Assembly (NCBI RefSeq): GCF_049243985.1
Contig: NC_135384.1
Coordinates: forward strand, 15,062,501 to 15,126,500
DNA: 64,000 nt
From: Paroedura picta
Lineage: Eukaryota > Chordata > Lepidosauria > Squamata > Gekkonidae
Direction of reading: 5' to 3'
Below are positions 10,910 through 22,074 of the stretch, piece after piece. Both the position numbers and the translations under genes were made by a program. Positions within the stretch are counted from its first letter, which is position 1. Each line of letters begins with the position of its first letter. The notes below the pieces were generated by a model, which was given only the letters and a program-made list of their open reading frames with translations, was not told the DNA's origin and searched no databases.

Positions 10910-11342
10910 TGTAGGCAGGAAGAAGACACGACTACTAGCTCTTTATTTGGCCTAAATTTTGGCCACCACTTATATTGTTTAACATATAACCTCCGCTGGA
11001 GGGTTGGTGCCGCATGGGAAGAGCCAGACCTGAGCAGCCTGCCGGCTGCCCCCCTTTTCCAATGTACAGGAACACGTCAGTATCCCCACTGGGAATACGT
11101 GATCCTCTACATGGAACACTAAGATGGGAGACAACCCGTAAAGAGAGTCAAAGGGCGCAAACCTCCTTGGCTTCATCTTTTTGAGTTGTCTGGTCATTAA
11201 CGAGCAGCACTGCCCACCATGCTGGGTATTGCACTGCTCATTACCACCCCCTTTAAAAGTGGGCCCCGACCCTCAGGGGGAGTCCGATCGCACACCGGCT
11301 CCCTGTGAAATTGGCTCCTCTCATGCGCATACCCTGCTGTGA
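10910..11342 (-). mobile_element. LTR-like relic (possible solo LTR)
   Basis: On the minus strand the segment opens TGTCACAGCAGGG and closes CTTCCTGCCTACA, so it has TGT...ACA ends. It contains a TTTTAAAG box, and further on a block GTGGTGGCCAAAATTTAGGC next to AAATAAAG. That block resembles the polyadenylation-region block of the LTR-like segments at about 46702-47115 and 42960-43665. No internal retroviral region is visible beside it and no target duplication was confirmed. I treat it as an old LTR fossil of unknown family. Confidence 0.4.
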
Positions 11343-11344
11343 CA

Positions 11345-12555
11345 AATAAAATGCAGAATTATTAATTATCTTATCCATAAAGTACAAATAGGGAACAGGA
11401 GGGTGGGTAACTTGCCCGATGGCCGGCAAAGAGGTGGGAAAGCCCCAGGCAAAATCTCACACAGATGCTCCTGGCCCCACCCACCTGGGCCCAATGGCCC
11501 AGAGGCAGCCCGAGCTGCCACATCTTCTACTGCCCGCCCTCCACCCTGCCAAACGGCAGCCTGGGTAAGTCCGCGCTGCTCATGCTCATTATTGTGGCCT
11601 GTTTAATACCAAATAGAAATTTGTCGGTGTTTTTTGTGGTGAAAAGTATCCCCCTGCACGGCAAGAAGAAGTATAATGACACTGATAGTTATCTAAATTT
11701 TCCAAATATCCTGTTCATTCAGAGGCATCTCCATTATTTAAATCTCAGGTCCAACAACCCAGATCTCTGATATTTTGTGCACTTGTTTGAGTTCTCAGAC
11801 ACGTGCATATGTATATGAGGAATGCAGTTAATATTAAATATTCTATATGCAATACTTGTGAGTCTATGAGATTTTGAATCCCATTCTCATACCTTGTATC
11901 ATGGATATTTATGTTTCTCTGTGAGAGGAAGTGGCAGAAAGGGGCGTTGCTCAATGATGTATGACACAGAGCACCATTGAACTTTTGTCTTTCTTCAAAC
12001 TTATTTGGCCCAAGCCATGTTTCAATTAGGTCTTTAAATCAATGGTGGGAAAAGCTGAGCCCCCGGAGAGAAGAAAAACTAATATTTCAAAGGACCCTTC
12101 CCCCTTTTCAGTGTGTTTATTCCCATTAGTAAGGAAAACACACAATAACTTGATCCATTCCCTTGATGCCTAGAAAGTTCCCTTACTCTTCTTAGATAAT
12201 TAAGGTGACTTTTATGGGAGTTTTTGTGACAATTTAGGAACAGTCTCTCAGGACCTTTGGTAGTTTAAAAGCTTAAAGTGGCAGATGAAAGTATATGAGA
12301 AGAATGTATTTCAGGGAATGCATTAAATACAGAAGAATTTCAACAGAATGGCAGGGATTTGAGATCCTTTTGGAAAGATTTGGCATCCATTGAAAAGATG
12401 CTGAAGCACAGTCTCCACTTGGATGAGGAAAACCAAGTAACATTGAGCTTTCTACTATATAAAGTAAAGTCATCTTTTGTCATCTATTACTGATGCATCT
12501 TGTGTTAGATACTAGTTTTGTATGTTTGTGTATTATTAATTTAAACCTGATCCTT
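11345..12555. other. Intergenic, no gene recognised
   Basis: A GC-rich patch (about 11400-11580) gives way to AT-rich sequence. ORFs are short and protein-family features are absent. The GC-rich patch may belong to the adjoining LTR-like relic, but I cannot show it. Confidence 0.4.
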
Positions 12556-12562
12556 GAACTTG

Positions 12563-12900
12563 TTTGGAGGTTCTAGCAGGGGAGTGCAGCTATCGTATAC
12601 CCTTGACTGAAGAACGGTACACTCCTTCTATCTGGGATGGCTGTCCTCTTCCACCAAGCACACAGCTTTGGGAGGGATGCACATGGAGCGATGAGGGAGG
12701 TAGGGGACACCTGCCTAGCCAGCCAGATCAGCCAAATCAACCCTAGCGATCAATGGGGTGACAGATGTCACAGCCAGATCGCCCTCACATCCAGATTGAA
12801 GAATCAGAGTGACTAGCCACTGCACAGTCTGTTCAGGAATTTCGGCTCATCTCATGGAATATTGCTGGTCTGAAAGCCAAAAAAAAATTAATAATAATTT
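12563..12900 (+). repeat. LINE fragment reaching the start of the endonuclease domain
   Basis: The segment shares CCTTGACTGAAGAA, GCCAGCCAGATCAGCCAAAT and AGGACACC-like blocks with 16755-16965, so it is a dispersed repeat. At about 12838-12885 the plus strand reads EFRLISWNIAGLKAK, which is the usual opening of the apurinic-type endonuclease of LINE ORF2 (WNxxGL). The copy then ends. It may belong to the same LINE family as the reverse-transcriptase part at 27520-29291, but this is not shown. Confidence 0.55.
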
Positions 12901-13499
12901 AAACCTTTAAAAGATTTGGTTTCAGTATGATGCACACAAAGTTAATCGTTTTTGATCTCCACTATTGGAGGGTGTTCATCTTTTGATTAACCACTGAGAT
13001 CGATAGGAACGAACAGGGATTATAATTTGCTATTTGTTTGAATGCCAAAGGGGAATTTAAAACATCTGAATACAATCTGGGCATCTGAATACAACTAGAA
13101 TACAATGAAATACTGCTCTGCAACCATATCAAATCAATGAGACTTTGTTACATGCAGTTAGTCATCATTTTTCGACCAGAATCAGGAAATCCATCAAGAG
13201 ATTCATTTGTAGTCTACCTAGTCCAGCATCTTGTTTTCAAAGAAATGACCAGCTAGATGTTTCTGAGATCTCCACAAACATGATGTGACCCTCAAGTAAA
13301 TTATACTGAAATGGATACTGCTCTCCCAAAAGTAAGACTTCAGCTATCTTAACCAATTGTTGCTCCTAGATTTGTCCTCTGTGAGTTCATCTACTTGTGG
13401 AAATGACTAAAGTCAATGGCAACATATTCTACTTTCTTTGTTTTAAGACATGTTTATACTCTGGCCCTTGAGATTACAGTTTGCTACTTTTTAACCACT

Positions 13500-13619
13500 T
13501 CACCATGCTGGACCTCAAGATCAAGCAGGGGGAGAATGACTAGCACCCAGGACAGACTAAGTGCAATTGTGTGTCCTAGCGCCTATTGTATTTCTGGGTG
13601 CAACAGACTTTGCCCCTAG
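13500..13619 (+). mobile_element. Helitron-like 3' end
   Basis: The sequence CGCCTATTGTATTTCTGGGT, then GCAACAGACTTTGCCCCTAG followed by T, matches the 3' terminus of the elements at 15276 and 17964: a weak hairpin, then a GACTTTGCC or GGCTTTGTTG spacer, then CTAG^T. The 5' boundary is not identifiable; 13500 is a rough estimate. Confidence 0.55.
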
Positions 13620-13885
13620 TAAAGATATAAAGAACCATTCTATTTAGAAGTGTACTTCTGCATTAGTATGGTTTGCCTAGCTCACTTTACAAGACATGAT
13701 TTGTCTGCTGATAGCCATACGCACTCCAACTTCCTCTTACATTCTCTAAAGCGACGTTATTCCTGCCAAAATATAAGAACCAGGGAATTCAAAGTGTGTT
13801 CAGGACATGAATAAAATAATGAGAGTTATGATTGATTACCTTTATACTGATTGCATTTCAGGATAACATTAACCATCATCACTTA

Positions 13886-14929
13886 ATGGAAACAAGACAG
13901 AAACAATATCAAAACGCAACCATTCAGTTTATCCTTGTGGGATTTGGAGATCTTCAGCATCTTCAGTTTCCTCTCTTCCTGCTCTTCCTCGCAACTTACA
14001 TTGTGACCATGTCTGGGAACCTTCTCATCCTTATCTTGGTAGCAACGAGTCACCATCTTCATACCCCCATGTATTTCTTTCTAGGGAATTTGTCATGCAT
14101 GGAGATCTGCTATAGCTCTACCATTGTGCCCAAGATAATGACCACTGTAGTGGCTGAAGACAAAGCACTTTCAGTCAACGATTGTTTTGTGCAACATTTC
14201 TTTTTTGGCTTTTTACTAGGAGCAGAATGTTACTTGCTCTCAGCCATGTCTTATGACAGGTATCTGGCAATATGTAAACCGCTACATTATGCCACACTTA
14301 TGAACAACAGGGTGTGTATCCAACTATCAGCAATTTCTTGGTTCAGTGGGCTTCTGGGTAGTATCATAATGCAGATTTTGATAGGGCAGTTAAGCTTCTG
14401 TGGACCCAATGAAATTGATCATTATTTTTGTGATAATGACCCTCTGTACAAACTCTCCTGCACTGACACCAGCCTGATAGAACTTATGACACTAATTGAG
14501 GCGTTCTTATTCACCATGCCCCCATTTTTCCTAACTGTGGCTTCTTATGTGTATATTATAACCACCATTCTCCGAATACCATCCAGTTCCGGAAGGAAAA
14601 AGGCCTTTTCTACTTGTTCCTCTCACCTGATTGTGGTGTCCTCTTTTTATGGATCTATAATGATTGTGTATATGTTGCCAAACACAGACGCCATGAGAGA
14701 ACTGAACAAATTCTTGTCTGTCTTATATACTGTCCTCCCACCACTGATCAATCCTCTCATATATAGTCTGAGAAACCAGGAGGTGAAGAAAGCACTGAGG
14801 TTGCTTTTGAGAAAAATATTTGGCTTCCAGCTCAGAGCGATGACCCAAAAAAGTATATTTTGGGTGTCATGGGTGAAGCATGGAGAAAAACCATGTTGTT
14901 CCTGGGCTGTTATAAAGAGAATGGAATGA
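13886..14929 (+). CDS. Olfactory receptor, OR11-like, 347 aa with long C-tail
   Basis: Odorant-sensing GPCR. Starting at the ATG at 13886 (METRQKQYQNATIQF), the protein has NAT glycosylation at residue 10, TM1 GN at 44-45, TPMYFFLGNLSCMEICYSS from 60, ECL1 cysteine at 100, MSYDRYLAIC at 121-130, FCGPNEIDHYFCD at 171-183, TM5 SY at 220-221, KAFSTCSSHL at 239-248 and NPLIYSLRNQEVKKAL from 289. The frame is open further upstream to about 13832, but without an ATG, and a strong splice acceptor (GATTGCATTTCAG) ends at 13861, so the internal ATG is the likely start. The C-tail is some 30 residues longer than usual, ending in a cysteine/tryptophan-bearing stretch (KPCCSWAVIKRME). This is probably read-through after loss of an older stop. 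It is a close paralogue of 8857-9840. Confidence 0.95.
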   Translation: METRQKQYQNATIQFILVGFGDLQHLQFPLFLLFLATYIVTMSGNLLILILVATSHHLHTPMYFFLGNLSCMEICYSSTIVPKIMTTVVAEDKALSVNDCFVQHFFFGFLLGAECYLLSAMSYDRYLAICKPLHYATLMNNRVCIQLSAISWFSGLLGSIIMQILIGQLSFCGPNEIDHYFCDNDPLYKLSCTDTSLIELMTLIEAFLFTMPPFFLTVASYVYIITTILRIPSSSGRKKAFSTCSSHLIVVSSFYGSIMIVYMLPNTDAMRELNKFLSVLYTVLPPLINPLIYSLRNQEVKKALRLLLRKIFGFQLRAMTQKSIFWVSWVKHGEKPCCSWAVIKRME

Positions 14930-15275
14930 AACTGAACAAAAATCCAATCCACATTTAATAGAAAATGACAAAAATCTATGAGTACACTGTCAAAACCCCC
15001 TGGGGAACTTACCTTCAAGGTCAGAGCATTTTGCTTGAATAATATGTCTCAGTGCCCTAGGTGTTTTTATTTTGGAGTGATGAAGTTTGTATTTTTGAGT
15101 GATCTAGCTATTTTTCTCAGTGCAGTTCATATGGATGCATTTGGAACAGATGTGATTAAAACCTTGCAGTTTTCTTGACAATTTTAAGGCGTTCAGATGT
15201 ATGCTAATGATATTCAACTTAGATCCAGAAATGTTCCTGATATTATAAATGGAGATTCTATTATTATTATTATTA

Positions 15276-15646
15276 CTAGCAACAAAGCCCGTTGCATCTA
15301 ACAATAGGTGCTAGCCCCCGCTCCACCAGCCTGGGCAGGCCAGGTGGGTCCTACCTCCATTGATCCTAAAAGGCCCACTGAGGCTCCATTCCTCCTCCCC
15401 CTACCCCCCCACCCCCAGCCACGGTCACTGTCCCTCCACCCCCCTCCCAGCTCCAGCTGCCTGCCTACCTCATCAGTGGCTGACACTTATTCCATACAGT
15501 AGAAATTGGAGGGGGAAGCAGCCAGGGACAGGCCATCCCTCCCAAATGACCTTTTGTTGGAGGAACAGCCAATCAGGGATGGGACAGCTGATGATGAGTC
15601 CCAGCTCCTCCCAGCACCCTCTTACACTTTTATTAAGAGGAATAGA
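15276..15646 (-). mobile_element. Non-autonomous Helitron-like element, 371 bp
   Basis: On the minus strand the element runs from TC (15646-15645, preceded by A) through TCTATTCCTCTTAATAAAAG to GGGCTTTGTTGCTAG (ending 15276), followed by T. The A^TC...CTAG^T layout, the lack of terminal inverted repeats and a subterminal inverted pair CTATTG/TGCAAC near the 3' end fit Helitrons. The interior is GC-rich with a C/CCCCAC-rich stretch and no Rep/helicase gene. It sits between an (ATT)n tract and an L2-like tail. Confidence 0.72.
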
Positions 15647-15654
15647 TTATTAAC

Positions 15655-15715
15655 AATCATGACAACAATAACAACAACAACAACTTTAGATTTTTATGCC
15701 GCCACTCCCGGGCTT
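15655..15715 (-). repeat. L2-like LINE tail remnant
   Basis: ACAACAACAAC followed by TTTATGCCGCCACTCCCGGGC is the antisense of a GCCCGGGAGTGGCGGCATAAA tail with a simple-sequence end, the same tail class as at 19960 and 29290. Only the last 60 bp or so are left. Confidence 0.5.
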
Positions 15716-15719
15716 CTTC

Positions 15720-16750
15720 TTTTAATGGACATGCATTGAAATTGTTATTTATCTGCTTTCCTCAGGGGAGACAAAAGTAACCCATTATCTTTTGCTTTAC
15801 AGGAAATTACAGTTTTGGAGGCCTTCCAAATGTAACTTTTCCTTTATCACTCAATGGCATTCCTATCTTGTTATGTAATTAACTTTAGACCTTACCCCAT
15901 ATCTTTCTAGTCATTCTTTTTTCTGAAAAGTTGTTGCTCAAATTAATTTTGAATTAGTTATTGTTCATTTATTTTTGAGGATCCTTATGTATTTTTGATC
16001 TATTTGTCCATATTTTGGAGGTTTAGTGATGGTCAACAGAAATAGGCCCTCTGTGCACATACTATAGTTGAAAGACTTGTGTTAAAGCAACAGAAAGATA
16101 AAATCACACCTCTGAAGACCTAGAATTCTATAAATATTTGAATGCATGGCGTATAGACAGCAATGGTACATGGATTTATTTTTAGATATTTGGGAAACAG
16201 TTATAGAAACGTATGTGTAGATCTGCCACCACTACTGTTATAATTTTGTCTTTATGTAAGGGTTTTTTTTAAATAAAATACATTCTATGGCATGAGCAAG
16301 TTTAAAATCTAACAAAATAAAAAAACATTAAAAAATAGTTGCTGGATATTGTGTTTATCCCCTGTTCTTTTTTTCCTTTGAAAGAGTGGACAATCATACT
16401 GCCTTTCCACCCCTGCTACGAAACTGCTCTGCTCAGCAAAAAAATTGGTTAAATAGACAATGAGACCACTCAGAAGTCATCATTATGTGCTTGTTTGACA
16501 ACATTTCCAAATGAAGATGCACAAAATATTGGATAAAATACCATAATTCACATGAAAAAGACAATTACTGTCAGAGGTGGCCTCCACCTAGAGATGTTGG
16601 TCCTCACAGGGTTCTCTGAAACAATAATCTCTTTCCATTTTGGAGAGGCATTGGGGACAGTAGAGCAGTGTTTCTCGCCAGCTCTTTTTTGATCTTCCAT
16701 TAACAACCTCAGTGTGATAAATAGCATGTGTGTGGATATGCACACCTTGA
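15720..16750. other. Intergenic, no gene recognised
   Basis: AT-rich sequence with only short ORFs. I see no repeat I can name and no RNA gene. Confidence 0.45.
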
Positions 16751-16754
16751 GCTT

Positions 16755-16965
16755 ACTTAAAGGTTCTAACAGGGAACCTTATGCCCTTGACTGAAGAATG
16801 GGACAGTTGGAATGGTGTCCACTTCCATCAAGCCCACAGTTTCAGGAGGAACACACATGGAGTGGTGAGGGAAGTAGAAGACACCCACCTTGCCAGCCAG
16901 ATCAGCCAAATCAACCTTGGTGATCTATGGTTGCTGATGGCAACCCAGATTGTCCTCATATCTTT
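16755..16965 (+). repeat. LINE-derived fragment, second copy
   Basis: Homologous in order to 12563-12790: GGTTCTAACAGGGAACC against GGTTCTAGCAGGGGAG, CCCTTGACTGAAGAA, CACATGGAG-TGATGAGGGA, and GCCAGCCAGATCAGCCAAAT. It stops before the endonuclease start that is visible in the other copy. Confidence 0.5.
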
Positions 16966-17403
16966 CAAACACACAGGTATGTGTGAGAGGGCACAAGCTG
17001 GAAAATGATAAGATCGCTATACTTTGTGGGAAGCAACATGACCCACCTCTTATCCGACCCTGTTAGAAACAGATGAGAAATGTAAAAAAATCTCTTCCCA
17101 AATTAAATAACCACTAGATAGTACTAAATATTTATGTTCCAGAATCAGTCTCTATCTCCCATAACATTTTCAGGCTCCTCTCTGAAAGCACTCTACCAGA
17201 GTTCAAAGTACTTTTGGAACAATAAGTGGAAATTGTAAGAACAATGTTGAAGTCAATGAGAGAAAAAGGGTAAGGAATTAAATGTGAATTGAATGTCACA
17301 CATAACTTCAGTCTTTTCATTGGTTGGTATTAATATCAATATACTGGAAACTGAAGTTTAACACACTAAAGTTATGATACTCTCCTTTTTGCTCCTTTGG
17401 CTG

Positions 17404-17862
17404 TCTTCTTAATACAAGATTACTAGAGGAGGAGGAGGAGGAGGAGGAGGAAAAGCTGTTTTTGTACACGACATTTTACTACCAAAGGAGTCTGAAAGCA
17501 TCGGCACTGTGTAAAGAGCAGGGCAGGCCCGTCCCCGGGCAAGGTGGCTTGCTCCACGCATGGAAAGAAGTAGGACCATTGTGTCTTTGACTGCTTCTTT
17601 CCTGAGCCGTGGCCCTGTGCTGCCACCCCCTCTCCAGGTGGCACCCCCCTCCCTGGGCAAGGGCCATAGGTGGGTGGCTGGAAAGGAGACATACAGAGAC
17701 ACAGAGAGGCCTGCCAAACCACAAACTACCCCTGATTACCTGCTATGGCTCCTGCTGTGAAGGAGAGAGAGAGACAGAGACAAACTGCAAACGAGCCCCA
17801 AACTGCAAACAAACCTTTCTTCCCTGCTATAAGGAGCCCTGATTACCTCCTATGACTCCTGC

Positions 17863-17893
<31 letters not shown>

Positions 17894-17964
17894 TCTGCAC
17901 CTGCTGGCATCCCCTCAGTCCTTGCGTCCATTGCATTTCTGGTTGCAATGGGCTTTCTTGCTAG
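17404..17964 (+). mobile_element. Non-autonomous Helitron-like element, about 560 bp
   Basis: The 3' end is a textbook Helitron terminus: a perfect 8-bp hairpin CCATTGCA/TGCAATGG (17928-17951), spacer GCTTTCTTG, and CTAG at 17961-17964 followed by T. The 5' end (TCTTCTTAATACAAGATTAC) resembles the 5' end of the 15646 element (TCTATTCCTCTTAATAAAAG). Inside are a (GGA)n tract at about 17426-17452, a GC-rich part, and TG/AG-rich simple repeats at about 17862-17893. No transposase ORF is present; long frames across the GGA tract are artefacts. Confidence 0.68.
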
Positions 17965-18079
17965 TAAATAAATAAATACTATGTGAATGAACAAAGTCAC
18001 CCATGATTTCAAACAATGTATTTATTGGTTAGTATGAACAGTATCATTAATAATTAATATAGAAAAAACATACTGACAG

Positions 18080-18298
18080 AGGCGGCGGAGAGTGTCCCCT
18101 TCACCCGGGAAGCCCTAGCACCACGTCTGCGACAGGAAAGGCCTCCCCTTGCCAGGCACGGCACTGGAGAGGCGCCCTTTGGCTGGGGCAGCCAGGCGTG
18201 CCTCTGAGGCGAGGGGCGAGTGGGAGTTGAGGGAGGGTGGGCATCAGGCAGCCGGACTCACTCCACCCCAGGGGCAGTTTCATAATTATATATAGGGA
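18080..18298 (-). mobile_element. Possible Helitron-like 5' part
   Basis: A GC-rich block flanked by AT-rich DNA ends on the right with TCCCTATATATAATTATG (minus strand), a TATATA-rich 5' start of the sort seen in vertebrate Helitrons. No CTAG-hairpin end was found on its left, so it would be a truncated copy. It is different in sequence from the other Helitron-like elements here. Confidence 0.3.
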
Positions 18299-18751
18299 AC
18301 CATGGATAAGGATGTAAACTACTGATAAACTAACACTTCCGACTGCTCAGTTAATTCACAGATGTCTCCTTTATTTTAATGTCAAATCCAACAATACAAT
18401 CTCAGATATTTTGTGCAATTCTTTGATTTTAGTTCGATTCTCAAAATGGTTTAAATTATGAGTGATAGCACTATTTTCTGGGTGCCAGAGTATTTTCAAA
18501 ATACAGTATTTTTTACTATCAATAGGAAAGATTCAGTTAAGAGAAATCCCTTACCAAATAAATGGAATAGAATCACTATTCATTTATAATTGGTTAAGAG
18601 ATGCATTATCTACATGGGAGAGAGGACAAATGCTATTTCCTTTCTAATCTTTTTCCTACCATAATTGCAAGCAAATGAATGCAAATCAAGAAAGCAATGA
18701 AAATAATCATCTAAGAAGTTTTAGACACCTACTGAGTTATCATGGTTATCA

Positions 18752-19747
18752 TTAATGAACAGCCATTCTCTCTGACGTTTTATTTTTCCCATGCTTCTCA
18801 TGAAAACGTGTTTCTTGTATGTGGGGAATGTGGAAAAATAGTTTCCGGATTGCCATTCTGACTTCTTTGTTTCTCAGACTGTAGATAAGAGGATTTAACA
18901 ATGGTGTCATAACAGTGTAGAAGAGTGACAGGAATTTTTCCGTATCCAAGGAATGGATTGACGTCGGTTTCACATACACTACGATTCCAGAGCCATAGAA
19001 AAACATCACCACTATGAGATGTGAGGAACATGTTGAGAAAGCCTTGCACCTTCCCTCTACAGATGGCATCTTCAGAATGGTGGAAGCAATGCATATGTAT
19101 GAAATGGAAATCAAAGTGAACGGGATTAATGCAAGAAACACTACCTGCAGATAGGATATAAGCTCATTTATAGAAGTGTTGTTGCAGACTAGTTTGACCA
19201 TAACAGGGGAATCGCAGAAGAAATGGTTGATTTCCTTGGAGTCACAGAAAGAAGAGGTGAACACCAGGACAGTCTGGCAAACTTGCATTGGGATTGCAGT
19301 TAGCCAGGAGAATGCAACCAACTCAGAACACACTCTATCATTCATAATGACGGTATAACGCAGAGGGTGGCAAATGGCAACGTAGCGGTCATACGCCATG
19401 GCAGCCAAAAGGAAGCATTCTGCTGCCCCTGTAATGAGGAAGATGTTCATTTGAAAGGCACAAGCAAGAAATGAAATGGTTTTGTCTTCTGACAGCAGGT
19501 TGTCAAGCATTTTGGGAACAGTAACTGAAGTGTAGCATATCTCCAAAAAGCTCAGATTCCTGAGGAAGAAAAACATGGGGTTGTGGAGTGTCTGGTCTAC
19601 CAGTGTGACAATAATTATGAGCGCATTCCCAGTCAATGTAAATAGATAAACAGTCAGGAAAACAGAGAAGAACAAGCCTTCCAGACTTGGCAAATCAGAG
19701 AATCCCAGCAAGAGGAAATTGTTTACCATGCTATGATTTCTTCTCAT
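18752..19747 (-). CDS. Olfactory receptor, OR10-like, 331 aa
   Basis: Odorant-sensing GPCR on the minus strand. It starts MRRNHSMVNNFLLLGF with an NHS glycosylation site at residue 4. TM1 GN is at 40-41. The TM2 entry is NPMFFFLRNLSFLEICYTSV (from 56), with MFF in place of the usual MYF. AMAYDRYVAICHPLRY starts at 116. ECL2 CDSKEINHFFCD is at 168-179, TM5 SY at 216-217, KAFSTCSSHLIVV at 235-247 and NPLIYSLRNKEV from 285. A very strong splice acceptor (TTTTTCCTCCATCAG) ends 8 bp before the ATG, which decides the start. The C-tail is moderately long and basic. It differs clearly from its OR11-like neighbours, and OR10A-like vertebrate receptors are the best match from memory. Confidence 0.94.
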   Translation of the reverse strand: MRRNHSMVNNFLLLGFSDLPSLEGLFFSVFLTVYLFTLTGNALIIIVTLVDQTLHNPMFFFLRNLSFLEICYTSVTVPKMLDNLLSEDKTISFLACAFQMNIFLITGAAECFLLAAMAYDRYVAICHPLRYTVIMNDRVCSELVAFSWLTAIPMQVCQTVLVFTSSFCDSKEINHFFCDSPVMVKLVCNNTSINELISYLQVVFLALIPFTLISISYICIASTILKMPSVEGRCKAFSTCSSHLIVVMFFYGSGIVVYVKPTSIHSLDTEKFLSLFYTVMTPLLNPLIYSLRNKEVRMAIRKLFFHIPHIQETRFHEKHGKNKTSERMAVH

Positions 19748-19959
19748 TTCTCAATCTGATGGAGGAAAAACAAAAGAAGCAATAACTTTATAGCAGCTCA
19801 TGAAAAGATACTGTAACTTAACCATACTGTCATCTGCTGTAAGGAGTAGCACTGGGCTTACCCACTGTGAAGGATTGGGAAGGGCAGATGTAGGAAGTGA
19901 TTAGGGGGCAAGGACAGGCACACCAGTGAATTTATGTTGGAAATTGATATCACCTACTA

Positions 19960-20335
19960 GTATTTTATTTATTTATTTATTTATTTATTTATCATACTTC
20001 TATACCGCCCTCCCCGGAGGCTCAGGGCGATTTACATTATAACAGAGAACCATGCATAAAACAGTTTGTAGAACATGTACATCGATAACCAACAATTGCA
20101 ACCAAACACAACACAGTATAACAGTAAACAATCGTAATACAAACAGGTCCAAGGCTTGTTGATGGAATTCTGAGGGAGGTGGTTTATTGATTGAATTCTG
20201 AGGGGGGGTGGGGGGGAGCAGGGGCCCTTGGTCGCTGTAGATTACATCTGGTCTCGGCCAAATGCCTGGTGGAGGAGCTCCTTTTTGCAGGCCCTGCGGA
20301 ACTGTTTAAGTATGAAATTGACGCCTTCCCATTAC
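19960..20335 (-). repeat. L2-like LINE 3' end
   Basis: The plus strand opens with (TATT)n at 19964-19991, then TACCGCCCTCCCCGGAGGCT and CAGGGCGATTTACA, the antisense of a LINE 3' tail. At about 20255-20315 the minus strand encodes LKQFRRACKKELLHQAFG, the conserved C-terminal end of L2/CR1-type ORF2 (LRRxxKxxLFxQAFG). A 5'-truncated copy. Confidence 0.7.
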
Positions 20336-20339
20336 CCAC

Positions 20340-21075
20340 CTCAGATACCTGTGAGACACTGGTAGGGAGAGCGGGTAAGAACCCAGAAGTCTCTTGCTAT
20401 AGCCTCCCCTACTAGCACAACTTGGGAATGAAAGTATCCTGTACCACATCATCCCTCTCATTTCCTCAGCATGATTGAAATAAGTATTGACTGGGTACAG
20501 AATTCGAAGTACCAACAGACAAATTATGTAGCAATTCAAACAAAGGATATAAGTGCCTCTGTGGTTTTTGTACATAGTATTCTGAGGGAGTTCAAAGAAA
20601 AGATGAAAAGACAAAATCATCTAACCCTGTTCTAATACTGACTTTTTAGCTTTACCCCAACCACTTTGTTATCAGCATTTTAGTTTCCTGGGATTACATT
20701 TGTTACTAAATATTTATAGCAAAATTATGTTGGATCAAAAAAATTAATTTGTTCCTGACAGGTGGAATCCAATCAGTTTATCTACTGGTGAAAAGGAGAG
20801 AACGGGTCCCTTTTAACCACTAAAAATAAAAAGGATCATGCAGGTCCCATGCAGAATTCAAGCTATGCTTTTGACCATGAAACCATGCAAACCACATGAG
20901 GAATGTGGGCTGTAGTAAGGAGAATTGGTGAGACTAAACAGGGGAAAAATGGCGGATTCCAAATCTAAACAATATGCTCAAGGTTTTTCAGGAGACAGCA
21001 TGCTATTATATCATAATCATTCCTGTTTTTCTGGAAGTACCCAAAGTGAATGTGATAAATACCTCTATTATATAT
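20340..21075. other. Intergenic, no gene recognised
   Basis: AT-rich sequence with short ORFs only. The phrase TGGTAGGGAGAGCGGG near 20360 may be residual LINE sequence. Confidence 0.4.
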
Positions 21076-21080
21076 AAGGA

Positions 21081-21372
21081 AAGAGCCTCTTGTGGCGCAG
21101 AGTGGTAAGGCAGCGACATGCTGTCTGACTCTGACCATGAGGCTGGGAGTTCAATCCCAGCAGCCGGCTCAAGGTTGACTCAGCCTTCCATCCTTCCGAG
21201 GTCGGTAAAATGAGTACCCAGCTTGCTGGGGGGTAAACGGTAATGACTGGGGAAGGCACTGGCAAACCACCCCGTATAGAGTCTGCCATGAAAATGCTGG
21301 AGGGCGTCACCCCAAGGGTCAGACATGATTCGGTGCTTGCACAGGGGATACCTTTACCTTTACCTTTTATAT
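21081..21372 (+). repeat. Sauria-type tRNA-derived SINE
   Basis: The tRNA-like head has an A-box region (TGGCGCAGAGTGGTAAGGC) and a B-box (GAGTTCAATCC), followed by the body GAGGTCGGTAAAATGAGTAC, GACTGGGGAAGGCACTGGC, AAACCACCCCGTAT, GGGCGTCACCCCAAGGGTCA, and a CAGGGGATACCTTTACCTTT tail. SINEs with this head and an RTE/BovB-like 3' end are a squamate hallmark, so this supports the host assignment. Confidence 0.9.
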
Positions 21373-22074
21373 AAGGAAGGATTAGAAGTTTGCAGTGGGT
21401 CCCATTTCTGTGTAGCTCTGGATCCCAAAAGCTTTTGTCATTTATCCTCACGAACCTAAAGGTTGAAAAGTCAGGAAACAATTTCTGTCCTCCTTGGCTT
21501 CTTTTATGTCTCATGCTTATTCAAAGTAAGATTACCTTTCATTAATATTTATCTTTGAGAAAAGCAGGAAACATCTCAAGAGATATTTACTAATAGTTGC
21601 TAAGGGAATATACGTCATGTTGAGAGCTGATGCAAAAACCTAAACAAGAATGTGGTAAAATTAAAAGAAATCCCAGGACAAGATTAGCCTTTGGGATAGT
21701 TTATGGGCTGGATCCAGCAATACATGCATGTAAAGGAATATTTACTTAGAACAGATCTACTTGAGCAAATCATAGTACAAGGACTGCAGTAACAAAGAAC
21801 ATTTCAATACACATTTTAATGAATTAAAAGTGTGCCTACAGACCAAAGTAATAAACAGCAGACAGTTCATATAATTTTAAATGTTTATCTTATAAATGTG
21901 TCCTGCATATACAGGGAGAATAGTAAGGATACAATTGCAGAAGTGGATAGCAAATAGTTACTTTCTATATCCTTCTTGGGTAACTACTGTTACACACATG
22001 ACTTGTCAAAAAGATCCCCAAGGAGCAGTTCAAACATATTTGATTTTTCCCAGCACAGTTGTGCCCTTTCTCAA

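Noticed and set aside
13832-13885. N-terminal extension of the OR at 13886 (and similar ones at 24772-24786, 49874-49963, 57827-57859)
   Set aside because: The extensions lack an ATG and cross or abut predicted splice acceptors; the internal ATG gives the family-typical N-terminus with an N-glycosylation site.
17409-17724. Overlapping minus-strand frames of 80-100 codons with a run of Pro or Leu
   Set aside because: They run through a (GGA)n tract inside a Helitron-like element and have no domain.
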